Below, one piece after another: positions 32,533-40,904 of a stretch of 64,000 nt of DNA. Within the stretch, counting starts at the first letter, position 1. Each line of letters begins with the position of its first letter. The stretch is from Streptomyces griseorubiginosus (GTDB lineage: Bacteria; Actinomycetota; Actinomycetes; Streptomycetales; Streptomycetaceae). Both the position numbers and the translations under genes were made by a program. Below the pieces are notes generated by a model. The model made no database searches. It was given only the letters and a program-made list of their open reading frames with translations, and was not told the origin of the DNA. Location of the stretch: NCBI RefSeq assembly GCF_001514195.1, contig NZ_KQ948743.1, positions 298,017 to 362,016 on the forward strand. The letters are read 5' to 3'.

Positions 32533-33566
32533 CCGACGTGATCGCCCTCGGCGAGGTCATGCTCCGCTTCGATCCCGGTGAGGGCCGCATCCGTACCTCC
32601 CGCACCTTCCAGGTGTGGGAGGGCGGTGGCGAGTACAACGTCGTCCGCGGACTGCGCCGCTGCTTCGGTCTGCGCACCGCCGTCGTCACCGCCCTGGCCG
32701 ACAACGCGGTCGGACGCCTCGTCGAGGACCTGATCCTCCAGGGCGGGGTGGACGCCTCCAGGATCTGCTGGATCCCCGACGACGGCATCGGACGCACCGC
32801 CCGCAACGGCCTGAACTTCGTCGAGCGCGGCTACGGCATCCGGGGCGCGCTCGGTGTCAGCGACCGCGCCCACACCGCCGTCTCCCAACTACGCAAAGGC
32901 GACGTGGACTGGGACACGGTGTTCTCGGCCGGGGCGCGCTGGTTCCACACCGGTGGGATCTTCGCGGGTCTGTCGGAGACCACGGCCGACGTCGCCGACG
33001 AGGCGATGGCGGCCGCGCGCCGGCACGGCCTCACCGTCTCCTACGACCCCAACTACCGGCACAGCCTCTGGGCCGACCGCGGCGGACCTGAGCGGGCCCG
33101 CGAGGTCGACCTGCGCCTGGCCCGGCACGCCGACGTCGTGGTGGGCGCCCTCGGCCTCGCGGGTGAGCACCCGGGCGCCGTACGGTTCACCGCCGACGAG
33201 GTGCCGGACGCGCTCACTGCGGTGGCCGGCCTGCTGCCTGAGGTGAAGGTGCTGGCGACGACCCTGCGCGAGGTGCCCTCGGCGGGTGTGAACGACTGGA
33301 GCTCGGCCGCCTGGTCGGCCGAGACGGGTTACGTCGCCGGTCCCCGTATGCCCGGCCTGCACGTCCTGGACCGCATCGGCTCCGGCGACGGCTTCGCCGC
33401 CGGGCTGATCCACGGCCTGCTCGCCGGCCACTCCCTGAAACGCGCCCTCGCCTACGGCACCGCCCACGGCGCCCTCGTCATGACCACTCCCGGCGACGTC
33501 TCCATGGCCACTTTGTCCGAGGTCGAGGCGCTCGTCGACGGCGGCTCGGCCCACGTCCGACGCTGA
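32529..33566 (+). CDS. kdgK: PfkB-family 2-keto-3-deoxygluconate kinase
   Basis: The protein has 345 residues. It belongs to the PfkB/ribokinase fold: sugar-binding N-terminus VIALGEVMLRFDPGEGRI, GGGEYNVVRGL, and the ATP/anion-hole signature DRIGSGDGFAAGL with catalytic D287. The N-terminal motif and adjacent KDPG aldolase favour 2-keto-3-deoxygluconate as substrate. A 6-deoxy sugar acid could not be phosphorylated at O6, so this gene argues against L-fucose or L-rhamnose as the pathway's sugar. It overlaps the aldolase gene by four bases. Confidence 0.88.
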   Translation: MTDVIALGEVMLRFDPGEGRIRTSRTFQVWEGGGEYNVVRGLRRCFGLRTAVVTALADNAVGRLVEDLILQGGVDASRICWIPDDGIGRTARNGLNFVERGYGIRGALGVSDRAHTAVSQLRKGDVDWDTVFSAGARWFHTGGIFAGLSETTADVADEAMAAARRHGLTVSYDPNYRHSLWADRGGPERAREVDLRLARHADVVVGALGLAGEHPGAVRFTADEVPDALTAVAGLLPEVKVLATTLREVPSAGVNDWSSAAWSAETGYVAGPRMPGLHVLDRIGSGDGFAAGLIHGLLAGHSLKRALAYGTAHGALVMTTPGDVSMATLSEVEALVDGGSAHVRR

Positions 33567-33588
33567 ACGACCCTCTCAGGAGCATCCC

Positions 33589-34599
33589 TTGCACCGCCGA
33601 AAGATCCCTCACACCCCCGTCGAGGTCACCGAACTCGGCTTCGGCGCCGCGGTGATCGGCAACCTGTACCGGGTCACCGCCCCCCGGACCGCGTCGGCCG
33701 CGATCGACGCCGCCTGGGACGCCGGCATCCGCTACTTCGACACCGCGCCGCACTACGGCCTCGGCCTCTCCGAACGCCGGCTCGGTGCCGCCCTTCGCGA
33801 CCGCCCACGCCACGAGTACGTCGTGTCCTCCAAGGTGGGCCGCCTCCTGGTCCCCAACGAGCATCCGCGGGGCGTCGACGACGACGGGTTCGTCGTACGG
33901 GACGACCTGCGCCGCCAGTGGGACTTCAGCCGCGACGGCGTCCTCCGCTCCCTTGAGGAGACACTGGAGCGCACCGGCCTGGACCGCATCGACGTCGTCT
34001 ACCTCCACGACCCCGACGACCACTGGCAGCAGGCCGCCGACGAGGCCATGCCCGCGCTCGCCGAACTCCGCGACCAGGGCGTGATCGGGGCGATCGGCGC
34101 CGGCATGAACCAGTCCGCCATGCTCGCCCGCTTCCTGCGCGAGACCGCCGCCGACGTGGTCATGCTCGCCGGGCGCTACACCCTCCTCGACCAGTCCGCC
34201 CTCGACGACGTCCTGCCCGCCGCACAGGCCCACGGCAAGAGCGTGGTCGCCGTCGGCGTCTTCAACTCCGGACTGCTCTCCCAGGACCGGCCCGCCGAAG
34301 GCATGAAGTACGACTACCAGGACGCCCCGACCGACCTCGTACAGCGGGCCCTGGCCATCGCCGAGGTCTGCGAGCAATACGGCACCACGCTTCCGGCCGC
34401 CGCCATCGCCTTCCCCTTCGCACACCCCGCCGTCGTCAACGTCACCCTGGGCATGCGCACCGCGGAACAGGTCCGGCGCAATGTCGAACTGCACGCGCGA
34501 CCCATCCCCGACGGCCTCTGGGACGAGCTGCGCGCACAGGGGCTGATCAGGGCCGATGTGCCCATCACGAACGAGGAGCGGTACCCCCGCCGTTCCTGA
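33589..34599 (+). CDS. Aldo/keto reductase, L-fucose/L-galactose 1-dehydrogenase-like
   Basis: The protein has 336 residues starting at TTG, with CAGGAG about eight bases upstream. The AKR catalytic tetrad is D51, Y56, K82 and H140. The start VEVTELGFGAAVIGNLYR and YFDTAPHYGLGLSERRLG match D-threo-aldose (L-fucose/L-galactose) dehydrogenases, which oxidise C1 of these sugars to the lactone with NAD(P). This would be the first chemical step of the operon, before the lactonase. The gene is last in the operon. Confidence 0.88.
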   Translation: MHRRKIPHTPVEVTELGFGAAVIGNLYRVTAPRTASAAIDAAWDAGIRYFDTAPHYGLGLSERRLGAALRDRPRHEYVVSSKVGRLLVPNEHPRGVDDDGFVVRDDLRRQWDFSRDGVLRSLEETLERTGLDRIDVVYLHDPDDHWQQAADEAMPALAELRDQGVIGAIGAGMNQSAMLARFLRETAADVVMLAGRYTLLDQSALDDVLPAAQAHGKSVVAVGVFNSGLLSQDRPAEGMKYDYQDAPTDLVQRALAIAEVCEQYGTTLPAAAIAFPFAHPAVVNVTLGMRTAEQVRRNVELHARPIPDGLWDELRAQGLIRADVPITNEERYPRRS

Positions 34600-34649
34600 T
34601 CGGCACGACGGCACCACGCCGTCGTCCGAGCACACTTCTGGAGCCGCCC

Positions 34650-37600
34650 ATGTCCACGTCCCCCGACACCCGCACCCCGAAGAGGGGCAGACCCCCCGTC
34701 TCCCGGGGCCTGTGCCTCCTCCGGGCAGCGCTCACGATGGCGGTCTCGGCCACCGTGCTGACCTCCCTCACGACGCCCACCCCGGCCTCGGCCGCCACCC
34801 AGGCGACGTACTACGTCGCCCCCAACGGTGACGACTCCAACGCCGGCACGATCTCGGCGCCCTTCAAGACCCTCCAGCACGCGCGGGACGTCGTGCGCAC
34901 GGTCAACAGCAACATGACCGGAGACATCAACGTCTTCCTCCGGGGCGGCACCTACCCGGTGACCAGCACCATCAGCTTCACGTCGGCCGACTCCGGCACG
35001 AACGGGCACCAGATCGTCTACGCCGCCTACCCGGGCGAGAAGCCGGTCCTTGACGGCGGTGTCCCCGTGACCGGCTGGACCCAGCAGAGCGGGAACATCT
35101 GGAAAGCCACTCTCAACCGCGACAACAAGCTCCGCGCCCTCTACGTCAACGGCAAGCGCGCCCAGATGGCCTCGAAGACGATCACCTCGGCGGGCTGCTA
35201 CGCGAACTACGCCTTCCCGAGCCCCCAGCCCTCCTGGGCCTGGGACTCGCCCAAGACGACGTGCGACCAGATCAAGTACAGCCTTTCCGACCTGCCGGCC
35301 ATCGCGTCCAACCAGGACGACGTCGAGATCAAGACGGCGACGACCTGGACCACCTCGATCGTGGGCGTCAGCCAGGTCACCACGAGCTCGGACGGCGCCA
35401 ACCGCGTCGCCAAGCTCCAGGAGCCCGGCGCGGCGATAGCCCAGGCCGCGTTCAACGCCAACTTCCAGCCCACCGGCACCCAGACGTTCATGAACGCGTA
35501 CGAGTTCCTGGACCAGCCGGGCGAGTTCTACTTCGACAAGTCCACCCACACGGTCTACTACTACAAGGCCGCCTCGGACGACATGTCGACGGCGCAGGTC
35601 TTCGCCCCGAACAACGTGTCCACCATCATCAAGATCGCCGGCACGTCCACGACCGACCACGCGAAGAACATCACCCTCTCCGGACTCACGGTCCAGGACT
35701 CCGACTGGAACCTGACCAATGTGGCGGGTTCCGTGTTCCGGCAGGGCCAGCAGGGCAACGCCAGCGCGAACGTGTACACGACGAAGAACTTCCACGCGTA
35801 CTCGTACCGCAACGTCGACCTGCCGCCGGCGGCCGTCCAGATCGAGAGCGCCGACGGGATCGTCCTCCAGCGCAACACGGTGCAGCACATCGGTGCCGAC
35901 GGGATCACCCTGGCCAACGACGTGACGAACTCGCAGCTGACCGGCAACTTCACCAATGACATCGCCGGATCCGCCCTGACCGTGGGGCACCCCCAGCACG
36001 TGTACATCGGGACCGCGGACCCCGACCCGAACGACCCCCACGAGAAGTACCCGGTGGGCGTCGAGGGCGTCTGCAAGAACATCACCGTCACGGACAACTA
36101 CCTCTACGACAGCGCGGTGCTGTTCCAGGGCTCCAGCCCGGTGTCCGCGTACTTCGTCGACACCCTGGACCTGGAGCACAACCGGATCGAGAAGTCCCCG
36201 TGGGCGGGCATCACGCTCGGCTGGGGATGGGACAACTTCGACGGAACGCAGAACTCCAACGTCATCTACCCGGGAAGCCCGACCACTACGGCGAAGAACA
36301 ACACCGTCAAGTACAACGAGCTCCTCAACACCATGCAGGTGCTCGGGGACTCCGCTCCCATCTACACGCTCGGCAGCCAGCCAGGCACCGAGATCAGCAA
36401 CAACTTCATCCAGGGCGAACCGGCCGGTCACCGCTACGGCATCCACCCCGACGAAGGCTCCGCCTACATCAACGAGCACGACAACGTCCTCGACGTGGAC
36501 CCGAACGTCATGTGGGTCATGAACACCGGCACCTGGGGACGGCAGAACAACCTGACCGTCACCAACAACTACGGCCCCCGCAACACGATCTTCAGCAAGA
36601 GCGTCACGAGCAGCACCATCGACAACGTGCGGGTGTACCGGGACAACGTGTGGCCGTCGCAGGCCTACGGCATCGCCGTGAAGGCGGGCCTGGAAGACAC
36701 CTACAAGGACATCGTCCCCGCCGCCAACACGACCGCTCAGGACTACGCGCTGCCCACCAGCGTCTTCACCGGCAAGGGCGATGTGACCATTCCGGTGCGC
36801 AGCCCTGGAGACTCGGCCAAGACACTTTGGCTGGCTCCCTCCGGTACCACCACGTTCACCGCCGGTCCCACCATGACCAGCGCAAGTGGCACGGCGAGCA
36901 GCATCAACGTCCCGCAGGCGGCCGGTGACTACCGCCTCTACGTCCTCGACGCCCAGGGCAACGCCTCCGCCGCGTCCACGGCGCTCGTGCGGCAGCGCTG
37001 GAACCACGTCGACGACAAGGCGGCCGGGGTGACCTATTCCGGCACGTGGTCGAACTGGAACGACACCAAGGACATGAACGGGTCCGAGAACTTCACGAGC
37101 ACCGCGGGCAACTACGCCCAGTTCTCGTTCACCGGCTCGGGCGTCCGCTACCTCAGCATGACGCAGCCGAACATGGGCAAGGTCGACGTCTACATCGACG
37201 GCACTCTCGCCCAGGCGGGCATCGACGCCTATGCCTCGACGGTGACGAAGCAGGTGCCACTGTTCGAGAAGACGGACCTCGCCGCGGGTCCCCACACGAT
37301 CAAGGTGGTGTGCACCGGCACGAAGAACGCTGCCTCCTCCGGCACCGTCTGCGCGGTCGACGCGTTCGCCTCCATCGCGTTCCCGGCGACGAACGCCAAC
37401 TACAAGATCGTCAACAAGAGCAGTTCCAAGGCGATCGACGTCTCGGGCGCGTCGATGACTGCCGGAGCCAACGTCATCCAGTGGACGGATTCCGGAGCCG
37501 TTAACCAGAACTGGGTCTTCGCCCCGGTGGGTGACGGCAGCTACGAGATCGTCAGCCGGAACAGCAACCTGCTCATGGACGTCAGCGGTGGCGTCACCAC

Positions 37601-37805
37601 GGACGGCGCGAACATCGTCCAGTCGTCCGACGGCAACGTCTCGAACCAGCGCTGGACCCTGACCGCCACCGGAAACGGCTACTACAAGATCAAGAACGTG
37701 AACAGCAACGACCTGCTCACCGTGTCCTCCGGAGGCACTCAGCTCGTCCAGTCGGCGGATACCGGCGCCGACAGCCAGCTCTGGAAGATCGTGAACGTGG
37801 ACTGA
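34650..37805 (+). CDS. Secreted right-handed beta-helix enzyme with C-terminal ricin lectin
   Basis: The protein has 1,051 residues with a signal peptide to about residue 48. YYVAPNGDDSNAGTISAPF starts a right-handed parallel beta-helix of about 600 residues with Asn-rich turns (NITLSGLTVQDSDWN, NITVTDNYLYD). The layout resembles beta-helix exo-glycosidases of the GH120/GH141 type, judged from memory. A beta-sandwich (about 775-905; WNHVDDKAAGVTYSGTWSNW) and a ricin-type beta-trefoil (about 910-1051) follow. Substrate unknown; plant glycan likely. GGAG precedes the ATG at 34650, 51 bp after the catabolic operon, so it may be the operon's last gene. It converges with a paralogous protein. Confidence 0.82.
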   Translation: MSTSPDTRTPKRGRPPVSRGLCLLRAALTMAVSATVLTSLTTPTPASAATQATYYVAPNGDDSNAGTISAPFKTLQHARDVVRTVNSNMTGDINVFLRGGTYPVTSTISFTSADSGTNGHQIVYAAYPGEKPVLDGGVPVTGWTQQSGNIWKATLNRDNKLRALYVNGKRAQMASKTITSAGCYANYAFPSPQPSWAWDSPKTTCDQIKYSLSDLPAIASNQDDVEIKTATTWTTSIVGVSQVTTSSDGANRVAKLQEPGAAIAQAAFNANFQPTGTQTFMNAYEFLDQPGEFYFDKSTHTVYYYKAASDDMSTAQVFAPNNVSTIIKIAGTSTTDHAKNITLSGLTVQDSDWNLTNVAGSVFRQGQQGNASANVYTTKNFHAYSYRNVDLPPAAVQIESADGIVLQRNTVQHIGADGITLANDVTNSQLTGNFTNDIAGSALTVGHPQHVYIGTADPDPNDPHEKYPVGVEGVCKNITVTDNYLYDSAVLFQGSSPVSAYFVDTLDLEHNRIEKSPWAGITLGWGWDNFDGTQNSNVIYPGSPTTTAKNNTVKYNELLNTMQVLGDSAPIYTLGSQPGTEISNNFIQGEPAGHRYGIHPDEGSAYINEHDNVLDVDPNVMWVMNTGTWGRQNNLTVTNNYGPRNTIFSKSVTSSTIDNVRVYRDNVWPSQAYGIAVKAGLEDTYKDIVPAANTTAQDYALPTSVFTGKGDVTIPVRSPGDSAKTLWLAPSGTTTFTAGPTMTSASGTASSINVPQAAGDYRLYVLDAQGNASAASTALVRQRWNHVDDKAAGVTYSGTWSNWNDTKDMNGSENFTSTAGNYAQFSFTGSGVRYLSMTQPNMGKVDVYIDGTLAQAGIDAYASTVTKQVPLFEKTDLAAGPHTIKVVCTGTKNAASSGTVCAVDAFASIAFPATNANYKIVNKSSSKAIDVSGASMTAGANVIQWTDSGAVNQNWVFAPVGDGSYEIVSRNSNLLMDVSGGVTTDGANIVQSSDGNVSNQRWTLTATGNGYYKIKNVNSNDLLTVSSGGTQLVQSADTGADSQLWKIVNVD

Positions 37806-37823
37806 CACTCCACCCGAACCACT

Positions 37824-37856
37824 CGGCGGCCGCCCCGTTTCGCGGGGCGGCCGCCG
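37824..37856. terminator. 14-bp perfect GC hairpin between the two beta-helix genes
   Basis: CGGCGGCCGCCCCG (37824-37837) pairs with CGGGGCGGCCGCCG (37843-37856) over a TTTCG loop. It should stop transcription from both sides. Confidence 0.88.
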
Positions 37857-37885
37857 GGCGTCCGATGCCCTTTCGGTTCACCGGG

Positions 37886-40579
37886 TCACTGGATGGTCCA
37901 CGCCTGGTTCGACTGGTTCAGTGCCATCCACTGGTCGATGGCGGCCCCGTTGGCCGTCGAGGCGGCACCCACCTCCAGGACCTGCCCGGTCTCGAAGTTG
38001 CGGATGAGGTATCCGCCGCTGGTCGGCTCGAAGTACCAGAGCTGGTTGTTGCCGCCGTTGTAGGTGTACTGCTGAAGATTGGTCCCCTTGTAGTGATTTG
38101 AGGCGTTGATGTCGAGGGCCTTGCCGCTGTTCCGGTTGACGATCTTGTAGAGCTGGCCGCTGACCTGGACGATGTTCCACTGCTGGTTGGTGCCGCTGTT
38201 GGCCGGCCACTGGACGACGCTCCCGCCGTCGGCGGTGGAGGCCTGGTACACGTCCATCAGCTGGCCGCTGTTGACGTTCTTGATGGTGTAGTACGTCGAC
38301 GGGTTGACGTTCGGCGTGCCGGTCGCGTCCTCCAGCGCACCGCCGGCCTGCTGGACACTGAAGTCGCCGATGAAGAAGTAGGCGCCGTCGGTCTTGGCGA
38401 CCCGCAGGTAGCGGAACTTCTGGCGCGCGTCGATGTTGCCCGTGAGCGTCGAGGCGAGCGGCAGGGTGGTGGCGCCCTGGCGTCCCAGCACGGTGTAGGT
38501 GGCGAACGACGGGTCGTTGGAGCCGCGGATCTCGAAGTTGCTGCGCGTCTCGGACTGGTCGAGGTCCTGGCGGGTGGTCAGGGAGTACTGGCCGAGCTGG
38601 TAGGCCTGTCCGAGGTCGACCTGCCACCAGGCCGAGGTGTCGCTGCCGGTCGGCGACCACCCGGTGGAGCCGTCGTTGTCGTTGCCCTTGGAGGCCACGT
38701 TCCCGGCCCCGTAGACCGAGGAGGCCGAGGCCGGCTTGTTGTAGGCGAGGTTGAGCTTCGCGGCCAGCCCCTGGTAGGCGGACTCGAGGCCTGAGGCCTT
38801 GATGACAGTGTCACCGGACGTGGTGTTGTTGGTGAGCGTGACGTTGGAGCCGTTGCGGTTCTGGTTGATGAACCCGTCGGTGTGCGACAGCACGTTGTTC
38901 GACAGGGTCATGTTGTCCGAGCCCTCGTCGGTGTAGATGCCGGGCACGGCCGAGCCGCAGGCGGCCGGCGAACGCACCACGTCGTGGATGTAGTTGTTGT
39001 TGATGACCGTGCCCGGGTCGTTGGAGAGGTGGTAGATGCCGGCGGAGTCGCACAGCCGGTTCATCACGTTGCCGATCCGGTTGTAGCTGATGCTGTTGTT
39101 GCCCTCGGCGTTGGCCGCCGACTGCCAGCCCCAGCCGAGCGAGATGGCGGCCCACGGGGTGTCGGAGATGTCGTTGTGGTCGATGGTGGTGCTGTTGACG
39201 AAGCCCGCGTCGATGGCGGCGGTGCCCAGGTAGTCCTCGCCGATGCGGGTGATCAGGTTGTTCTTGACGGTGATGTTCTTGACGACCTCGCGGGCGTCCT
39301 CACCGGCGGGTGAGGTGGGCGGGTTGTAGACGGTGTGGTACTCGACGGTCGGGTCGGAGAACTTGCCGACCATGATGCCGTTGCCGGCGATGTCGTAGAC
39401 GAGGTTGCCGGTCACGGTGCTGGCGTGCACGCCGTGGGAGAGGTCCAGGGCGCTGGCGCCCATCTGCGTGAAAGTGTTGCCGGTGAAGGAGAGGCGGTCG
39501 GCGTCCGCCGCCTGGACCCCGGCCGGCGGACGGCCCACGTACTGCTGGTTGGAGTTGTTGGCCGAGAGGTTGTAGTTGCCGCCCTGGGCGTTGAGGTAAC
39601 CGTTGTTCGTCGCTTCCATCCAGGTGGTCTGAGCGAAGGTGATCCCGGAGAAGCGCAGGTCGTGGACGGGGCTGTCGAGGCTCGTGCCCTTGATGTCGAA
39701 GAGCGTCTGCACCGTGGGCGCCTGCACGGTGGCCGTGGACATGTCCTCGCCGGGGCGGGGCTTGTAGTAGACGGTCTGCGCGGCCGTGTCGACGTAGAAC
39801 TCGCCCGGTTCGTTGAGGAACTCGTGGGCGTTCTCGAAGTGCAGCGGAGAGCCGTCGGCGAGGACCGGGAAGGGCCTCTGGAAGAGGATGCCCGCCTCAT
39901 GGTCCTGGATCGAGATGTTGGCGATGCCGTTGGCGGAGCTGATCGACTTCAGCCGCAGGTAGCTCTCGCCCCACTGCGTCTCCAGCATCATCTCGACCTG
40001 GCTGAGGTTGTTCCAGTTGGAGACCTGGGAGCTGAGCACCTTCAGCAGCTTGTTGGTCTTGTCGCTGCCCTGGAGCTGGAAGTCCGAACCGACGTCGGGG
40101 AAGCGGGCCCGGGTGGCGCGGACCCCGTTGACGTACAGCTGCCGGAAGTTGAGGCTGCCCACCGATGCCTTGTACTCGCCGTTGACGGCCGCGGTCCAGC
40201 CGGTGATCGACTTGCCGCCGCTGATCACGGGCGTCTCGTTGTTGTACGCCTGGTAGACGACCGTGTGGCCGTTCGTGCCGGAGTCGCTGGTGCCGAAGCT
40301 GATGGGGGCGGTGAGGGGGTAGGTGCCGCCGCGCAGGTTCACGACGATGTCGTCGGACATGTTCGCGTTCACGGCCCGGACCGCGGCCTTGGCGGCCTGG
40401 ATGGTCTTGAAGGCGGCACTGGTGCTGGTACCGGAGTTGCTGTCGTTGCCGCCGGTGGGGTCGACGTAGAAGTTGACGGTGGCGGCCTGTGCCGACTGGG
40501 CCGGCACCAGGGTCGCGAAGACGACGACTCCGGCCGCGAGTGCCTTGGCCAGTCCGGCGCCTGTACGCAGGGGTCTCAT
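37886..40579 (-). CDS. Secreted right-handed beta-helix enzyme with F5/8-type and ricin modules
   Basis: The protein has 897 residues with a signal peptide to about residue 32. It opens NFYVDPTGGNDSNSGTSTS and then LRGGTYPLTAPISF, NNETPVISGGKSITGW and FRQLYVNGVRATRARFP, the start typical of GH141-like beta-helix enzymes. The helix runs to about 575. A discoidin (F5/8 type C) module follows at about 580-720 (NKPASASSVYGAGN, WWQVDLGQAYQLGQYSL) and then a ricin trefoil (735-897). It shares fold and many motifs with the converging protein at 34650, but the accessory modules differ. Exo-action on plant or algal side chains is inferred. Confidence 0.84.
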   Translation of the reverse strand: MRPLRTGAGLAKALAAGVVVFATLVPAQSAQAATVNFYVDPTGGNDSNSGTSTSAAFKTIQAAKAAVRAVNANMSDDIVVNLRGGTYPLTAPISFGTSDSGTNGHTVVYQAYNNETPVISGGKSITGWTAAVNGEYKASVGSLNFRQLYVNGVRATRARFPDVGSDFQLQGSDKTNKLLKVLSSQVSNWNNLSQVEMMLETQWGESYLRLKSISSANGIANISIQDHEAGILFQRPFPVLADGSPLHFENAHEFLNEPGEFYVDTAAQTVYYKPRPGEDMSTATVQAPTVQTLFDIKGTSLDSPVHDLRFSGITFAQTTWMEATNNGYLNAQGGNYNLSANNSNQQYVGRPPAGVQAADADRLSFTGNTFTQMGASALDLSHGVHASTVTGNLVYDIAGNGIMVGKFSDPTVEYHTVYNPPTSPAGEDAREVVKNITVKNNLITRIGEDYLGTAAIDAGFVNSTTIDHNDISDTPWAAISLGWGWQSAANAEGNNSISYNRIGNVMNRLCDSAGIYHLSNDPGTVINNNYIHDVVRSPAACGSAVPGIYTDEGSDNMTLSNNVLSHTDGFINQNRNGSNVTLTNNTTSGDTVIKASGLESAYQGLAAKLNLAYNKPASASSVYGAGNVASKGNDNDGSTGWSPTGSDTSAWWQVDLGQAYQLGQYSLTTRQDLDQSETRSNFEIRGSNDPSFATYTVLGRQGATTLPLASTLTGNIDARQKFRYLRVAKTDGAYFFIGDFSVQQAGGALEDATGTPNVNPSTYYTIKNVNSGQLMDVYQASTADGGSVVQWPANSGTNQQWNIVQVSGQLYKIVNRNSGKALDINASNHYKGTNLQQYTYNGGNNQLWYFEPTSGGYLIRNFETGQVLEVGAASTANGAAIDQWMALNQSNQAWTIQ

Positions 40580-40618
40580 GTGCGGGTTCCTCTCCGAGCC
40601 ACGTTGCTCATGAGTTGC

Positions 40619-40649
40619 ATTTATCAGGGCCAGGCTGAGAGTGCGTCAA
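40619..40649 (-). promoter_or_regulatory. Promoter of the second beta-helix gene
   Basis: On the minus strand TTGACG (40649-40644) and GATAAA/ATAAAT (about 40625-40619) are separated by 18-19 bp, about 40 bp before the ATG at 40579. The GTTGC-TCATGA-GTTGC element lies at the expected start of transcription and could be an operator. Confidence 0.65.
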
Positions 40650-40772
40650 GAGATGGGACAGAAACATTTTTCGCCGCTCTCTCAGCACAACGTGCAACGC
40701 GCCTGGCAGATGGGCAGATGAGGGCGGTCCACTCACCGCGCGAGCCGGAATTCATCACTCCAAGCGATTTCT

Positions 40773-40789
40773 AATGAGTAGTACTCATT
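40773..40789. promoter_or_regulatory. FadR-type operator, copy 2
   Basis: AATGAGT-AGT-ACTCATT is a perfect 17-bp palindrome with a GT-N3-AC core. It shares the right arm and spacing with 23249-23265. It lies 124 bp upstream of the beta-helix -35 and about 115 bp upstream of the divergent SpoIIE-type gene, so it may act on either. Confidence 0.65.
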
Positions 40790-40904
40790 CTGTAGACGGC
40801 TCGTTTCGGTTGAGTCAGGCGGGTCCGGGCGGGATGCTTGACCCACCGCCCGTGACGCGCCACCGGCGGGCGCCGTCACGGCATGAGTGAGAGTGGGTCG
40901 TCCC

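Larger units (their letters stand above)
40580..40904. other. 325-bp divergent region between beta-helix and SpoIIE-type genes
   Basis: AT-rich for this genome. It contains the beta-helix promoter, the second FadR-type operator, and a GTTGC-TCATGA-GTTGC element (40603-40618) in the leader. No gene is seen. Confidence 0.6.

Noticed and set aside
23482..34599. Simple L-fucose or L-rhamnose catabolic operon
   Set aside because: Mutarotase, lactonase and AKR would fit, but the KDG kinase and KDPG aldolase cannot process 6-deoxy acids, and there is no deoxy-fuconate hydrolase or lactaldehyde enzyme.
34314..37808. Minus-strand open frame of more than 1,100 codons opposite the first beta-helix gene
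   Set aside because: It is a GC-bias shadow of the 34650-37805 gene; its translation is low-complexity Gly/Val/Arg and the plus-strand protein has clear domains.
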